Below, in pieces: positions 10,901 through 23,737 of a DNA stretch of 64,000 nt. Under the pieces are notes generated by a model. The model was given only the letters and a program-made list of their open reading frames with translations. It had not been told where the DNA came from and made no database searches. A program made the translations under genes and the position numbers. Position 1 is the first letter of the stretch. Each line of letters begins with the position of its first letter. The DNA lies in NCBI GenBank assembly GCA_963920575.1, contig OY986965.1, forward strand, positions 18,244,957 through 18,308,956, read 5' to 3'. Source of the stretch: Narthecium ossifragum (Eukaryota; Streptophyta; Magnoliopsida; Dioscoreales; Nartheciaceae).

Positions 10901-13900
10901 ATAGACCTATATATCTATTATTTTTCATTTTGAGTGCTCAAATATCCCAAAAGATCTCCAAATCAATCTAAAACATCAAATATATTGTCAAAGTTCTTGA
11001 TGACTTTCAAAAAGAGTGTCCATCTTTGTGTGGCAACTCTCATTTAAAAGGCCTTGGCCTAGCTATACATGGAAACTACATATATGCTAATTTGTATATA
11101 TGCTAATCGGTACAAGCCTAAAAAAGAATGGGTCTAAGTTGTACATGTTAATTCTATAAGCCAATCAGCTCTCTTGTTTTGGCAAGTCTCTACAGCCTAT
11201 ATGAAAAATCCTACTAACATCGCTAACACCCCGTCTCTAATTGATACTGGAACATCAACCAGCAGCAATTTGCCAATCAAGAATTGATGTTGTTGTCTAG
11301 TCAAGGCCTTAGTAAGAACATCGGCAGGCTGGAGATCAGTAGATATGTACGGAAGTGTGATGTCACAACGATCATAAGCCTCACGAATAGAATGACAGTC
11401 AACTTCAATATGCTTCGTCCTTTCATGGTATACTGGATTAGCGGCAATCTGAATAGCGCTGGTATTATCAACATGGAGATGAGTAGGGGCAGATTGTGAA
11501 AAGCCAAGTTCAACCAAGAGGCCACGAAGCCAAATAATTTCAGCATATGGAGCAGACATAGCCCTGTATTCCGCTTCTGTGGATGATTTGGAGACAACTG
11601 CTTGCTTCTTAGCTTTTCAAGAGATCAAGGCGTCCCCAAGGAACATACACCAGCCCGTGGTAGAGCGCCTTGTATCAGGGCAACCAGCCCAGTCAGCATC
11701 ACAATAAGCTGTCAAGGTCAAGGAAGATCCAGAAGGAAAGAACAAGCCACGGGTGTTAGTCCCTTGAAGATATCGAAGGATGCGATGAACAACTGCCAAG
11801 TGGAGGTGACAAGGAGAAGACATAAATTGACTAACTTGCTAAACTGCAAAAGAAATGTTTGGGTGTGTGACGGTCAAGTAAACAAAACTACCAACAATCT
11901 TGCGATAAAGAGTTGGATCGGAGAGAAGATCCCCTTCGTCCTTGCGTAACTTCAGATTCACCTCCATAGGTGTATCAACAGGAGTGGCATTCTCGAATCC
12001 AGCCAGAAGAATTAGACTGTAGTGTACTTATGTTGATTCAGGAAGAGGCCCTTTGGAGTCACATGAACCTCCAATCCTAGAAAATAGTTAAGAAGACCTA
12101 AATCCTTCATATGAAAGGATGCACTCAAAGACTGTTGCATCTGTGTAATCAAACTAGAGTCATTGCCAGTAATAATTATATCGTCTACATAGACTAAGAG
12201 AAGCACAATTCCTGCAGAAGTTTTATGAAGAAATAAAGACGAGTCATAGTGACTTTGCACAAAGGAGAGCTGGAGCAAAGGAGTCCGAAACTTCTCAAAC
12301 CATGCTCTGGGTGCCTGCTTAAGACCATATAGAGAACTTCTCAATCGACAAACGTTCTAAGAAGAGGAGCAAAGAATTCCAGAAGGCAGCTTCATATAAA
12401 TTTCTTCTTTCAAATCACCATGAAGAAAGGCGTTTTTAACGTCCATATGATGTAGAGGCCATGATCTAGAAGCAACAATCGCCAGCAAGGTGCGAACTGT
12501 CGTCATCTTGACCACAGGAGCAAATGTATCCTCGTAGTCAATCCCATATTCTTGCTTATTCCCAAGAGCCACAAGGCGTGCCTTGTATCAATCCAAAGAG
12601 CCATCCAAACGAAGCTTCACGGAGTAGACCCATTTATTTCCGATGGGCTTCACTCCAAGAGGACAAGGGACAATATCCCAAGTCTGGTTGTCCTCAAGAG
12701 CACGTAACTCATCCTGCATAGCTTGCTGCCAACACTCATGTTGCACTGCTTGGTTATAACATGTGGGTATAGAAGTAGTAGCTAAGGTAGCTGAAAGAGA
12801 AACATGAGGGAGACCACAAGAAGTGGAAGCATATCCATACCTATCAGGAGGCCGAGTTGGCCGAGTGGAGCGACGTGGAGGATCTGGTGCAGGGAACTGA
12901 TCTTGAAGAAGCTCAGGAGGATCTGGAGGGACGGCAGGCAGAAGGTCCCTTTGGCGACGTCGTTCATACACAAACTGGCTTGGAGCACTCTATATCAGAA
13001 AAACTGGGAAAACAAACTGGAGTAGGAGGAGACGGTGCAACATGAGTTTGGAAAAAATATTGCGACTCAAAGAAAACAACATTTCAAGAGACTCGGAGGC
13101 GCTGGGAAGAAGGATCGTAGCAGATGAACCCCTTATGAGACAGAGCATAACCAAGAAATGCACATTTAACAAATTGAGCAGAAAGCTTAGTGCGCTCAGG
13201 AGGTGGAAGAACAAAACATATGCAGCCAAATGTATGAAGATTAGAATAATCAGGAGAACGATCAAAAAGGCGTAAATATGGAGAATCATGTTGAAAAATG
13301 GGTGTGGGGAGGCGATTAATTAAGTAGACCGCTGTGGAGAGAGCCTCAGCCTAGAATTAGAGTGGAACAGAAGATTCAAGAAGGTGCGAACAACATCAAG
13401 AAGATGGTGGTTCTTACGTTCTGCCACACCATTCTATTGTGGAGTGTAAGGACATGAGCGTTGAGAGAGAATACCCTTCTGCTGAAGATAGTCTTGAAAT
13501 TCATTAGACATGTATTCACCACCAGAATCAAATCACAAGATCTTTATTCCAGTAGAGAACTAAGTCTCAACGAGTGCCAAAAATTTCTTGAACGTAACAA
13601 ACACTTCACTTTTGAACTGAAGGAAGTAAACCCAAGTAAAACGACTATGATCATCAATGAAGGTTACAAAGTACTTAAACTGAGCATGAGAAATAATAGC
13701 AGAAATCCCCCAAACATCACTATGAACAATATCAAAACACTTATCAGCAGAAGAAACATGGGTAGGAAAAGGAAGTCCTTTACTTTTTCCAAGCTTACAT
13801 GTTGAACAATCGAAATAAACATTAGGAAAGGGACTACGATGGCCAAGTAGTCCAGATTTAAATAAATGAAGCAAAACATGAGTTAGGGTGGCCAAGACGC

Positions 13901-16900
13901 TTATGCCATATCTGACCCATGTCATTACAAGCATTAGAAAACAAAGATACAACTGAAGGTATATGTAGAGGAAAGAGACGTCCTACTTTAGGCCCATTCG
14001 TGACTACCGTCCCTGACACCCGATCCTGCACATGACAACCAGAAGAGGAAAAATGAACATCACACTTGTTTTCAACAAGTTGTCCAATGGAAACAAGATT
14101 AGTGGACACTTCCGGGGAGACAAAAACATTGGTCAGAGATGATGATAAATCTCCAACATCAGTAATTGGTAAACTACTGTCATTAGCTGTGTGAATGAGA
14201 AGCTTACCCTCATAAGGTTTGACATGAGTAAGATTTGTAGAGGAATATGCCATATGATTGGAAGCGCCGGAATCAAAGTACCAAGGTTTACTAGTACCTG
14301 AGATACCAAAGGCAGAAAAAGCAGAGATGATCATTTGCTGAACCATCTCAAGAGTCACAGGACTTTGGGAAATCAAAGCAGAAGTAGAGGATCCAGAAGG
14401 CATGGTCGGAGAGGTGGCAGGTGACACGCTAGAGGAGCTGGCAGTAGTGACAGTAGCATGAAACGCCCCAAGCTGACGATTCTGAGGACGTATGGGACAC
14501 TGTATGGGACACTGAGTGATGATATGACCAGTCTTCTTACAGTAATTGCAGAACTTCCGTTGACAATTTGCTACGATATGACCATAATCTTTGCAGCTAT
14601 AGCACTGGACAGCACGCATATCTCAGCCTTTTGGCTTACTTTGGGCTGCAAAAGCCACATTAAGGGGAACACTAGCTGCTTCACGATGTTCCATGGCAAC
14701 ATGAGTACTAGTGCGCTCCTCCTCACGAAGAAGTTCACCTAAACAAATATCCAGAGGAGGAGGGGGAACGATTCATTAAACTAGAGTGTGTGACCTCAAA
14801 TTCAGGTTGTAGCTTCATCAAAAATTGGTCTCTCTTGGTGACTTCATGAACAGTCTGAATAGCAGCCAGAGACTCCATTGGCACCTTGGCATAAACAAGA
14901 TCTGAATACTTAACCCACAAATTCAAAAAATCAGAAAAATAGTCTTGGATAGATAGATTTCCTTGAGAGTAACTAGCAATTTCAAATTCCAACTGAAAAC
15001 GCCGGGTAGAATTGTCCTGGTTATACACCTTCTTTAAATACTCCCACATATCCTTGGCTGTCTTATAAGGTCTCAGGCTAAGAACAATGAGAGGTTCAAC
15101 AGAACTCAAGATCCAGGTCATAACCCTGGCATCCTTGACCTGCCAGGCAGCTTTCGTAGCATCATTGGGTATTGAAGCAGTTCCATCAATGTGACCCCAC
15201 AATTCTTTACCTTTGACAAATAATTGGAATTGAAACTCCCATGCAAGGTAATTCTTACCAGTGAATCGGACACAAAAGGAATCACCTCTCTCTCCAGACA
15301 TGATGAAAAAACAAGTTCACAAAGCAAATGATCAAGCAACAGCCAGGAACAAATGCAAGCCAAAAAAAAACAGAACATAAACACCACAAGGCAAAGCAAC
15401 TGGAAATCCCAAGACCTAGAAGGCAAAGAAACTGAGAGAATTTCAAGAGAGAACCTGACACTTTGATACCATGTCAAAGTTCTTGATGACTTTCAAAAAA
15501 AGAGTATGTCCATCTTTGTGTGGCTGCTCTCATTTAAAAGGCCTCTAGCCTAGCTATACATGAAAACTACATATACGCTAATCTGTATATATGCTAATAT
15601 GTACAAGCCTAAAAAAGAATGGGTCTAAACAGTACATGCTAATTCTATAAGCCAATCAGCTTTCTTGTTTTGGCAAGTCTCTACAACCTATATGAAAAAT
15701 CCCACTAACATCGCTAACAAATATATGGTCAAAACTTCGTGCCAAATGATAAATGTGGTGTGCCAAACATCTAAAGGTCCGTGTCGGCAGCAAGTTCCGG
15801 CCCGTGCCAACAGCACAACAATCCTTGGTTTGTTTAGTCACAAGCCTTGGCCTTTGGGTCTTAACTATCTACTAATGAAAACTTGATAATTCGTGCTCTA
15901 GTATTCCTTCCACCTTGGCAGGAAACTATAGCCAAAATCATGGCTATCCTTATGATAGGACCTACTTAGATAATACATTTGTAACATAAATAGTGAATCT
16001 CCCAATGATGCTATACTAAAGAAAAATAAATAAATTACCTTCTAGATCTTCCTGCAAAGCAATGAACCAGCACACCACCACCAGCCCTTCTAGCATCATC
16101 GATGAATTGGAAACACTCATCAAAATATAGTGCTAACTTTGTATCGAGGCTGTCAAGCACTAAATCGAATTATAAGAAATTTAATGAGTCCAAAAAATAC
16201 TTTAGGAGCAGAAATCTCGTATGTTCATACTCTTAAGAGAAATGACAAACTCGTTAGAGCTGGTAAAATATATGTCAATTAGCTTCAAGTACCAAAAGAT
16301 ATATAAATGGAATTTAAAAATTCCATGTAGAAATTATGAATGCCTTTGAACAGTTCTTGGTGTATCTATACTTTTCTGGTTCAAGGGTCAATCATACCAA
16401 AATCTATTAGATTTAACAGGTGAACAAAACTTTTCTGGTTCAAGGGTCAATCATACCAAAATCTATTAGATTTAACAGGTGAACAAAAAACTAGTTAGAA
16501 CTTCTATCTAGAAGAGGGAAAACAATGAGTTTTAAAAATCCACTTATATTGCCTGTAAGAAGTCTAAGGACTCATAGATCCACTAATAGGGAAAGCTTGT
16601 AATCGGGATTTTGTTAATGTATACTAGCCAAAGGGCTAATTAAGCAAGTTGCAACTTACTTATGGCCATCAATACTACTTATCAATAGGATGCTTAATAC
16701 TGTACCCTGGTATGACACTTGATTTGAAGAACATTTCAAAGAGCCAACTGCAGATAACTAAAAAACTCTGGAAAAGACAGAAAGTATTATGGTATTTGGT
16801 GCTTTAAATTGGTTTTGATGGTTTCTCATTTTTAAATCATCTGTTCATGCCAATTGAGTATATCTATGGTTCAAGTACTGAAAAAATTAGTGTGCTTATA

Positions 16901-18045
16901 TTCTCAATCCCATCCTATGCTCTACCCGTTTAGAGTTGTTAACAAACTTCTGGTATGATCATCTGCTATGCTTAGGTGCCTCTAATACTATTACGCTTTG
17001 ACATATTAACCGAAGCTAAACTTTTCAATGATAACATCAAAATTAAACAACCAACATAATCTATAACACTATGGAAATATTCCATGTCAGATATTAAGGG
17101 AAATGTTGTACTGGGCAAGTAGGCATTCTGAAATGTTCACATACACTAAACCATAAATTTGGACGGATAATTGATAATTCATCCATATATCAAAGTACTG
17201 TTGCAATTCTTGTTGCTTTCTCCCAAAAATTTCTAGTGCATTGTGATGGCCATTTTTAAAGTCATTGATTAAGTAGGACACGTACTTATTGTTGGCATAT
17301 ACCATATCAAGAACAGTTGCAACAGCATAAGAATCAGCTCAGCCTACTGGTTGCAGGAGAAAAAAATGGCAGTGTACAATTCAAGGGCTTCCAACTCCAT
17401 CAAACTGGAGCCGGAAAGGGATAACGACGTAAGATACAGAAAACGTCCAAAATGATTCATCTTCCAACTAAGCCAAACTACTTCTACCACATTAATTCAT
17501 TATTCTTCAATGACAAAAAGAAGATATTACCTTGTGTGAGTTATGGCTCGTGATTTACAGATATGTTGATCATCGAATGAGTAGCAATAGACCCATTATT
17601 TTCATTCACAACTAATGCATGCGTTCCCAACCAATAAAATTCGTAAACAGGGTCAAGAATTGCCCCTGATACTGAATTTCAGTACAAAGAAATCGATACA
17701 TCACCTGGGATCTTTTTATAGACAAACTCATCCGGGTAAGTGGGCTCTAAAGACTTGGCCACGATCAAGATATGGGTGATGTTATTACTCTTCAATGCCG
17801 TCTTATTGTACGCCGCTCCAAGAGAACCCAAGAACAAACCCTGTCCACATTAAAATAAAATAAAAAAAACAAACAAGCAAGAAATAAGAACACAACCGAC
17901 CTCGAAGAAAGATCACTGATCAAGAACTCGCGATCACCGCTTCGATTTCGCATGGGAGGTTATCCTCCTGCAAGTTCTTCACCGCGGACACCGCCTGGAG
18001 GTACACGGCCATGCGATTGCGGAATACTTCATCGACCGTGGCCAT
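4828..18045 (-). CDS. DSPTP1: Dual-specificity protein phosphatase (DSPTP1-like), four exons
   Basis: Encodes a small plant dual-specificity phosphatase that removes phosphate from Tyr and Ser/Thr of substrates, in plants usually MAP kinases. Joined exons 18045-17938, 17840-17705, 16159-16039 and 4996-4828 give 177 residues, about the usual size. Every intron has GT-AG ends and the phases fit (0, 1, 2). Key segments: [20 protein letters not shown] at the start of the domain; [30 protein letters not shown] with the general-acid Asp region; the catalytic HCFAGRSR (HCX5R) followed by [10 protein letters not shown]; and [13 protein letters not shown] (family members commonly have RSKRPQVAPN). All catalytic residues are present, so the gene looks functional if the 11-kb third intron is removed correctly. 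Orthology to Arabidopsis DSPTP1 is inferred from remembered family sequence. A donor-like AG/GTAACT near 4850 means the last exon could end earlier. Confidence 0.9.
5985..6375. repeat. Minisatellite with CTCCTCTCCACTGCGAT units
   Basis: Imperfect tandem repeats of about 18 and 36 bp built from GATCTCCTCCTCTCCACTGC and variants with CACC or ACGGCGCC. Long open frames on both strands (for example minus 6304-5915, Glu/Arg/Gly repeats) follow from the repeat and show no protein-family signal. Confidence 0.8.
6500..6610. repeat. Short AATGATCCTTGTTAATT repeats
   Basis: Four loosely spaced copies of AATGATCCTTGTTA in AT-rich sequence, about 90 bp upstream of the hAT start codon. Could be subterminal repeats of the hAT, where transposases of this superfamily often bind; this is inference. 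Confidence 0.45.
6684..10882 (+). mobile_element. Decayed hAT transposon coding region (BED, DUF659, dimerisation domain)
   Basis: hAT transposases cut and paste DNA and dimerise through a C-terminal domain. Start ATG at 6684. Visible: a BED zinc finger ([20 protein letters not shown]...C); a frame slip near 6870; a DUF659 region with [20 protein letters not shown] (7530-7590); an intron at 7707-7797; [13 protein letters not shown] directly after it; WTPCAAHC after an in-frame stop near 7866; and the dimerisation signature [21 protein letters not shown] at about 8850-8890, where the conserved Trp codon is TGA. The dimerisation domain is interrupted by the insertion at 8966-9656 and resumes at 9666. 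A long, poorly conserved Ser/Gln/Tyr-rich tail runs to about 10630 and a last segment to 10882. Several stops and frameshifts make it non-functional. Terminal inverted repeats were not identified, so true element ends are unknown. Confidence 0.85.
8966..9656. mobile_element. MULE-like non-autonomous element with long inverted repeats and 9-bp TSD
   Basis: 691 bp beginning GGGTAAAAATCATTTTGG and ending with its near-complement CCAAAATGATTTTTACCC. The terminal inverted repeats reach about 100 bp (through the ACCCTG...GTTTCAAAACGTAACA stretch). TACAATATG occurs immediately on both sides (8957-8965 and 9657-9665), a 9-bp target duplication as in Mutator-like elements. Parts of the inverted repeat are repeated internally (about 9124-9290, with TAACGGCCGTTA). 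The centre (about 9340-9530) is GC-rich and unlike the ends. No transposase is present. Confidence 0.85.
10986..11228 (-). repeat. Copia 3' LTR
   Basis: 243-bp partner LTR; same ends. Preceded on the minus strand by the purine-rich GAGACGGGG, the likely polypurine tract. Confidence 0.9.
11197..14619 (-). pseudogene. Copia pol remnants: zinc knuckle, protease, integrase, RT, RNase H
   Basis: Several frames together cover pol. From 14619: [14 protein letters not shown] and [14 protein letters not shown] zinc knuckles, the protease active site [12 protein letters not shown], and the pre-integrase [10 protein letters not shown]. From 13952: integrase [17 protein letters not shown] and [13 protein letters not shown]. 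From 12971: RT start ([15 protein letters not shown]), then [12 protein letters not shown] (12572-12357) and YVDDIIITG (12344-12012). RNase [18 protein letters not shown] and [20 protein letters not shown] to 11197. At least five frame breaks or stops, so not functional. Confidence 0.88.
14735..15301 (-). pseudogene. Copia gag (UBN2-type) part
   Basis: Starts [20 protein letters not shown] at 15301, the usual gag N-terminus of plant Copia elements, with ELWGHIDGT and [12 protein letters not shown] features of the gag/UBN2 domain. The frame is lost near 14735 and the zinc knuckles follow in another frame. Would form the capsid of the intracellular particle. Confidence 0.8.
15459..15471 (-). 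other. Copia primer-binding site
   Basis: TGGTATCAAAGTG on the minus strand abuts the 5' LTR. It resembles the TGGTATCAGAGC site complementary to initiator Met-tRNA used by most plant Copia elements, with one change inside the core. Confidence 0.75.
15472..15719 (-). repeat. Copia 5' LTR
   Basis: 248-bp LTR, 5' in the element's own direction. Ends TGTTAGCGATG and AACTTTGACA. It differs from its partner by small indels and substitutions, so the insertion is not recent. Confidence 0.9.
16039..16159 (-). CDS. DSPTP1: Phosphatase exon 3 (active site)
   Basis: 121 nt after acceptor TTTAG; encodes [20 protein letters not shown], then [14 protein letters not shown], with catalytic Cys and Arg of HCX5R. 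The donor AG/GTAATT falls inside the Ser codon right after the loop, so everything after the active site depends on joining across the giant intron. Confidence 0.92.
16371..16488. repeat. Perfect 59-bp tandem duplication in phosphatase intron 2
   Basis: Bases 16371-16429 are repeated at 16430-16488 without visible difference (CTTTTCTGGTTCAAGGGTCA begins each copy). Within intron 2 (16160-17704), which otherwise shows no ORF or recognised element. Confidence 0.9.
17705..17840 (-). CDS. DSPTP1: Phosphatase exon 2
   Basis: 136 nt after acceptor GGACAG; encodes [20 protein letters not shown] and [18 protein letters not shown], the typical N-terminal strand-helix-strand of plant DSPs. The donor is CAG/GTGATG. 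Intron 2 is 1,545 bp (16160-17704). Confidence 0.9.
17938..18045 (-). CDS. DSPTP1: Phosphatase exon 1
   Basis: 36 codons starting ATG GCC ACG at 18045. Encodes an N-terminal helix-like segment ending LPCEIEA, then the donor GTGATC. The join to exon 2 gives EAGLFLGS, matching the conserved start of the phosphatase fold. No in-frame ATG is seen immediately upstream. Intron 1 is 97 bp (17841-17937). Confidence 0.85.
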
Positions 18046-18226
18046 TGCGATCCGATGGAAAGAAGTTTGAGACGGGATTGGGATACGGCGGTGCTAAAGA
18101 GATGACTATGTCATCGGATCAAGATAGAGATGGGTATCGCGCGATTTGAGATCGAATAGAACAGGAAAGGATGCTAGTTTCCAGCGTTTCTGTGAGAGCA
18201 ATAGGAAGGTATGGACTCGGTTGTGG

Positions 18227-18236
18227 TCTATTTATT
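18227..18236 (-). promoter_or_regulatory. TATA-like box of the phosphatase gene
   Basis: AATAAATAGA on the minus strand, about 190 bp upstream of the ATG at 18045, a plausible spacing for a TATA box plus a 5' UTR of about 150 nt. Inferred from position and sequence only. Confidence 0.4.
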
Positions 18237-18249
18237 CTTCTTTTGGTGC

Positions 18250-19672
<1,423 letters not shown>

Positions 19673-21604
19673 CGACCCGCGAAAGCCCAACCGGGGCGGG
19701 CGACGTGAACCGGAACCTAACAAACTACGGAAAATTTGGCGATGGTTCCCTCTAACCTAATGGTCTCCCTAAACAATTCATCAAAAGCCCTCAATTACAA
19801 ACTATAATTTATAGAAACCTCGAACTGAAGATTACAAGTTTCAAAAGTTTAATATACAAAACCTCGAAAAGGGAATGATTCAAATACAAACATAAATACT
19901 CTCCCGTATGAGACTAACTAACAAAGGCTATGGGAAAACATATCACCACTCCTCATACTCCGCCTGGCACCGCCGCACCGCCGACCAACTGCCCAGTAGG
20001 GGCCACAGAAGAGGAGCTAACGCCTGCACCTGTAAAACGCAGCCCGGGTAGGAGTGAGCACTAAGCTCAGCAGGGAAACTACACTACGACATACAAAAGG
20101 AAGTGGGAAATGCAACAGTGTCGCCCTCTACTAAGGCCTGGGTGTACCCAGGGGTCCCATAACCCCACCGAGTGCCCCTGAACGCAGCAACCAACACTGC
20201 AGACTCACAAGCAGAAAACCGGCACTGCCGGCAGGAAATGAAACCGCTGAGTAGGCACACCCTCTACTCAAGAGTCGTAGATCACTGGATACAGGCTACA
20301 CCTCAGAACCCGACTAGAGGCCGACATGACCTCTACAATCATCAATCAACAGGTGTTCGAGTCATCTAGGCCTATCATCGAAATCGACTGAACACCGCTA
20401 TTCAAACCTGGACCAAGCTACCCAACCCGAGTCCTAAGACTAAATCCGAACTTCCAAACCTCGGGACGGCGACCCACAGATCGCCCACACCCTATCCTTT
20501 TGCGTTTAATGCACAACCAGAATGCATGTTATGAATATACGCATATAAGACAGATAAGCATATAGCATATGTGATGATAAGAAAACAATGTCTGGGCTCG
20601 GCACCCTGCCGGCTCGGGGTGGTGAACATGTATTTAAGGTCAAGAACTGCTGCAGTGGTACCACCACCAACTACCAGCCAGTTCACTAGCAACCTGCATC
20701 AGGAAGCAGCCTCGTAAACAATAGCTAACAAACCACACAGATAAGCCCTCGGCGCACGTCAGCATGCAGGGCTGGACAGCTATCTCTCGAGCACAGGTTT
20801 AGGTTCGGCCTCAATGGGAAAAGGCATAATATTGAGAATGCTCATTTAATGAGCAATTCAATAACGGATTTCGGGTCTAATCCATATTGATATACCTAGT
20901 ATCTTATATGTTGATACGAAGTATTCCGGCGATCCCCACGATCCGAGTCCGGGCTGTTGGAATAAGTTCGGCGACGGATCACGAAATCTTGGTGATCTTC
21001 TCTATCTAATGAATGAGAAGTCTGTTTTGAAATCGTCCACCCTGCACCCACCCCCCGAGTATATGATTCAACAGGAATCACACAAGGGCCTTTCCGAGCG
21101 AGCCTCTGGGATCTACGCTTCCCGCAACAAGAAGAGGAGTTTTTTCGCTAAGGAAATCTGTAGGGCTACTCGCCCACTTATTCTAAACATCCCAGGAGTC
21201 ATCACTCTCCTGGTTCACTACTACCCTTCATTATAGGGCTAGCATGCTTAAGAATACGTACCAGTTTATAAAGCGGTAGAGGAAAACGCATACGTGAAGC
21301 CCCGCGGACAAAAACCAATGAAAACACCCCTCTGTCACCCAAAGGATTGATCATCTACCAAGGGGATGATCGATCCTCCTAGTGATAGAAAGTGTGAGGA
21401 CCCGTTCCTCTATTCCTGTGGCTCGTCGTTGACCGTAAGGGCAATTTGGTAAATTGCGCCTTGTTGGTTTGTTTCACACCGCGTGTGCACACACAGGCCT
21501 TGTTTTGGTGTATGTGTTTGAATAGGATGGTTAGGTGGACCCCGGGATCGAAAGATCCGAAATTGGGCTTGAACTGGGCCCAATTTCCCTTCCCAGCGCA
21601 GGTT

Positions 21605-21711
21605 GGATCGATCCGAACTCCACTTCGGATCGATCCGACCCGCACTAGGGAAGAGTTGCCGCCAGTGGAGTTCGGATCGATCCGAGGTGGAGTTCAGATC
21701 GATCCGAATCG
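21605..21711. repeat. Palindrome array upstream of TATA in F1
   Basis: Four copies of GGATCGATCC or AGATCGATCC; one, TCGGATCGATCCGA at 21625-21638, is a 14-bp perfect palindrome. Lies about 13 bp upstream of the TATA-like box. Confidence 0.85.
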
Positions 21712-22085
21712 CACTGAGGCATCTGTATATGAACAGACGCCGTGCTTCCTTCTCTCTTTTTCCCGATCTCGCCACTTCGGAGCTCGTTGCCGGTGAAACA
21801 TCGGAAGGAGATAGAAAGATCCAAGGCGTTGCTTCGTGGATTGAAGTAGCTCTTGTGAGGTAGGATTCCTACCTACAGCATCGTTGGGTTTTTCTCATGT
21901 TCATTGTCGTTCTCGTCAGATTTTGATGTATTCTGAGTAGATCTCCTTGCATAGGCGATCTTTTTCGGTTTTGAAGCCATGAGTAGCTTCTTGGGCATCG
22001 GCTCTACCAACTCACCAAGTTTGGTGAAGTTTGGCTCAGTTTTCCGGCCATGATCGTCGTCGGAAGCTGGGCGGAGGGCCGGGTG

Positions 22086-22415
22086 GGATCGATCCAAAGG
22101 TGTTGGATCGATCCGAGTTCCACTCAGGACGACCCGTTCCTTAGTGGAAGCCGGATCGATCCAAGGTGCTAGTTGGATCGATCCAACTTGTCCCAAGGAA
22201 CAGTGCCTGAGGGAGTGGCTTTACGTGGTTTTCCTAGCCGGATCGATCCAAGGGTGAGTTGGATCGATCCCAAGGCTAGTTGGATCGATCCAAGAGCTAG
22301 TTGGATCGATCGGCTGTGGATGTTTACTTGGTTTTTCAGGCCGGATCGATCCAAGAGCAAGTTGGATCGATCCGAGAGCAAGTCGGATCGATCCAAAGAT
22401 GTTGGATCGATCCAA
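22086..22415. repeat. Palindrome array in transcribed part of F1
   Basis: About twelve GGATCGATCC-type palindromes separated by short spacers such as AAGGTGCTAGTT and AAGAGCAAGTT. Open frames through it give runs of Asp-Arg-Ser, a by-product of the repeat. Confidence 0.85.
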
Positions 22416-23737
22416 CTTGTGCCAGAACGCCTGTTTGAGGCTGTTTTGCCCGCGGGGCTTCGTATACATGTGATTTTAGCGGTTTTGCCCACGGGGCTTG
22501 CCATGATGGTTTTGGTGTACAGCTTTCTGATATGTTTGGTAGTGTAGCTATAAACTGTTGTGTGTTTACAGCTTTGTGGTTGAATCGGGAGAGTGGTGAC
22601 TCCCGGGATTGTGTAGAATAAATGGGTTGAATGTATGCCCTTACTGCTTTTGATTATCTGCATGCTCTTTACTGCTTTGTGGTGAACCGAGGGAGTCATG
22701 ACCCTCGGGAGTGTTTAGTATAAATGGGCCGAAGGTGTGCCCTTGTTTTGATGCTTGTTTATACTGCTTTATATTATTGCATGTTTCCTTGTGCATTAGA
22801 GGCATGATAGGCTAGGCGTGGGTTTGGGGTTTGTCCCTAGTACTCCAGTATCAATTGCTAGGTGGTTGTTGTTACCCCGTTATGGGTTGTCCTGCTTGGT
22901 ATCCAGCATGGGGACGGGTGTCCTACATGGGCTGAGGTTCTCCCTGTTGAGGTGGGAGAGGTCTGCATGGGTAGGAACCCTGAGGGGGTAACGATGGGAC
23001 GGGTGAGTTCCCGGTTTGGACTTAGCCTTTGATTTGGAGTTTAGGGGTTGTATTGGCTCTGTGCCTTGAGTGCTGGGAGATGGTTGTCGTAACCACGGTT
23101 GTTTCGCCAAGTGTGGAGGTCCCGCTTGGAGAGGGGTGTCATACGGGTAGCGTCATGTCCACCCTGTGTCAGGGACTGTCGGAGGTAGACCACCCATGAG
23201 CAATGGCCATCGGAGGACGTACTTTGGACAGGTGCCCCTCGGGTTATTGACGGGATTTATGGGGTCCCTAGCAGGCCTCAGCACTTGGCACAGAGTTAGT
23301 ACGGTTGGAGTCACCTTCCTTGTGAGTGTCGTAGAGTAGAACCCTGCTGAGCTTTGACTCATTCCGACCTGGACCGTGTTGTTTGCAGGTGCAAGTACCA
23401 GCGCTTCTCCTGTGGGCCCCTGGTGTTCGTCCTGCGGCAGCGCGTCGCCAGCCGACCATGTATGAGGGCCAGGACGGCTTTTGCTGTGCTTTTGCGGAGA
23501 CCCCTGACGATGTATTTCTTCTTTTTGTTAATTGTAAATGTTGTAAATTTGTATAACTCTGGTGTATATAATGTTTTGATCTAGTAGATGTTAACTTTTC
23601 TTCCGCCTTCTGTTTATTATATCTGTCTCCGCCTGTTGTTTGTCAGTAGATGTAGGTTTCCCCCTCGTGTCCCGGTCCGGGATGGGTTTTCTGGGCCGGG
23701 GCGTGACAGAAAGGTTCCGTCCCTGTCAAGCCAAAGG

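Larger units (their letters stand above)
10986..15719 (-). mobile_element. Decayed Ty1/Copia LTR retrotransposon
   Basis: 4,734 bp with LTRs at 10986-11228 and 15472-15719 that begin and end TG...CA and are clearly homologous along their length. Read on the minus strand the order is LTR, primer site, gag, protease, integrase, RT, RNase H, purine-rich GAGACGGGG, LTR: the Copia order. Flanks are TATAT (10981-10985) and AATAT (15720-15724), a 5-bp duplication with one mismatch. Reading frames are broken several times. Confidence 0.92.
4997..16038 (-). other. Phosphatase intron 3, 11,042 bp, filled with mobile elements
   Basis: Bounded by GT at 16038 and AG at 4997. It holds unassigned AT-rich sequence (about 5000-5900), a minisatellite (5985-6375), a hAT remnant (6684-10882) interrupted by a MULE-like element, a Copia element (10986-15719) on the same strand as the gene, and about 300 bp of unassigned sequence next to exon 3. 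The order implies stepwise growth: the hAT came before the MULE-like element; the Copia position relative to the hAT cannot be dated from sequence alone. Confidence 0.85.
21393..23708 (+). mobile_element. Solo long LTR (forward copy F1) nested in R1
   Basis: 2,316 bp, TGTGAGGACCCG...GGGGCGTGACA, flanked by GAAAG on both sides (21388-21392 and 23709-23713). Same family as R1, opposite direction. Contains GGATCGATCC palindrome arrays at 21605-21711 and 22086-22415 on either side of a TATA-like TGTATATGAA (21724). No protein domain is found inside. Confidence 0.88.

Noticed and set aside
21446..22699. ORFs with repeated Asp-Arg-Ser (for example 22173-22547 and minus 22699-22169)
   Set aside because: Translation of GGATCGATCC arrays; open on both strands because the palindrome lacks stops.
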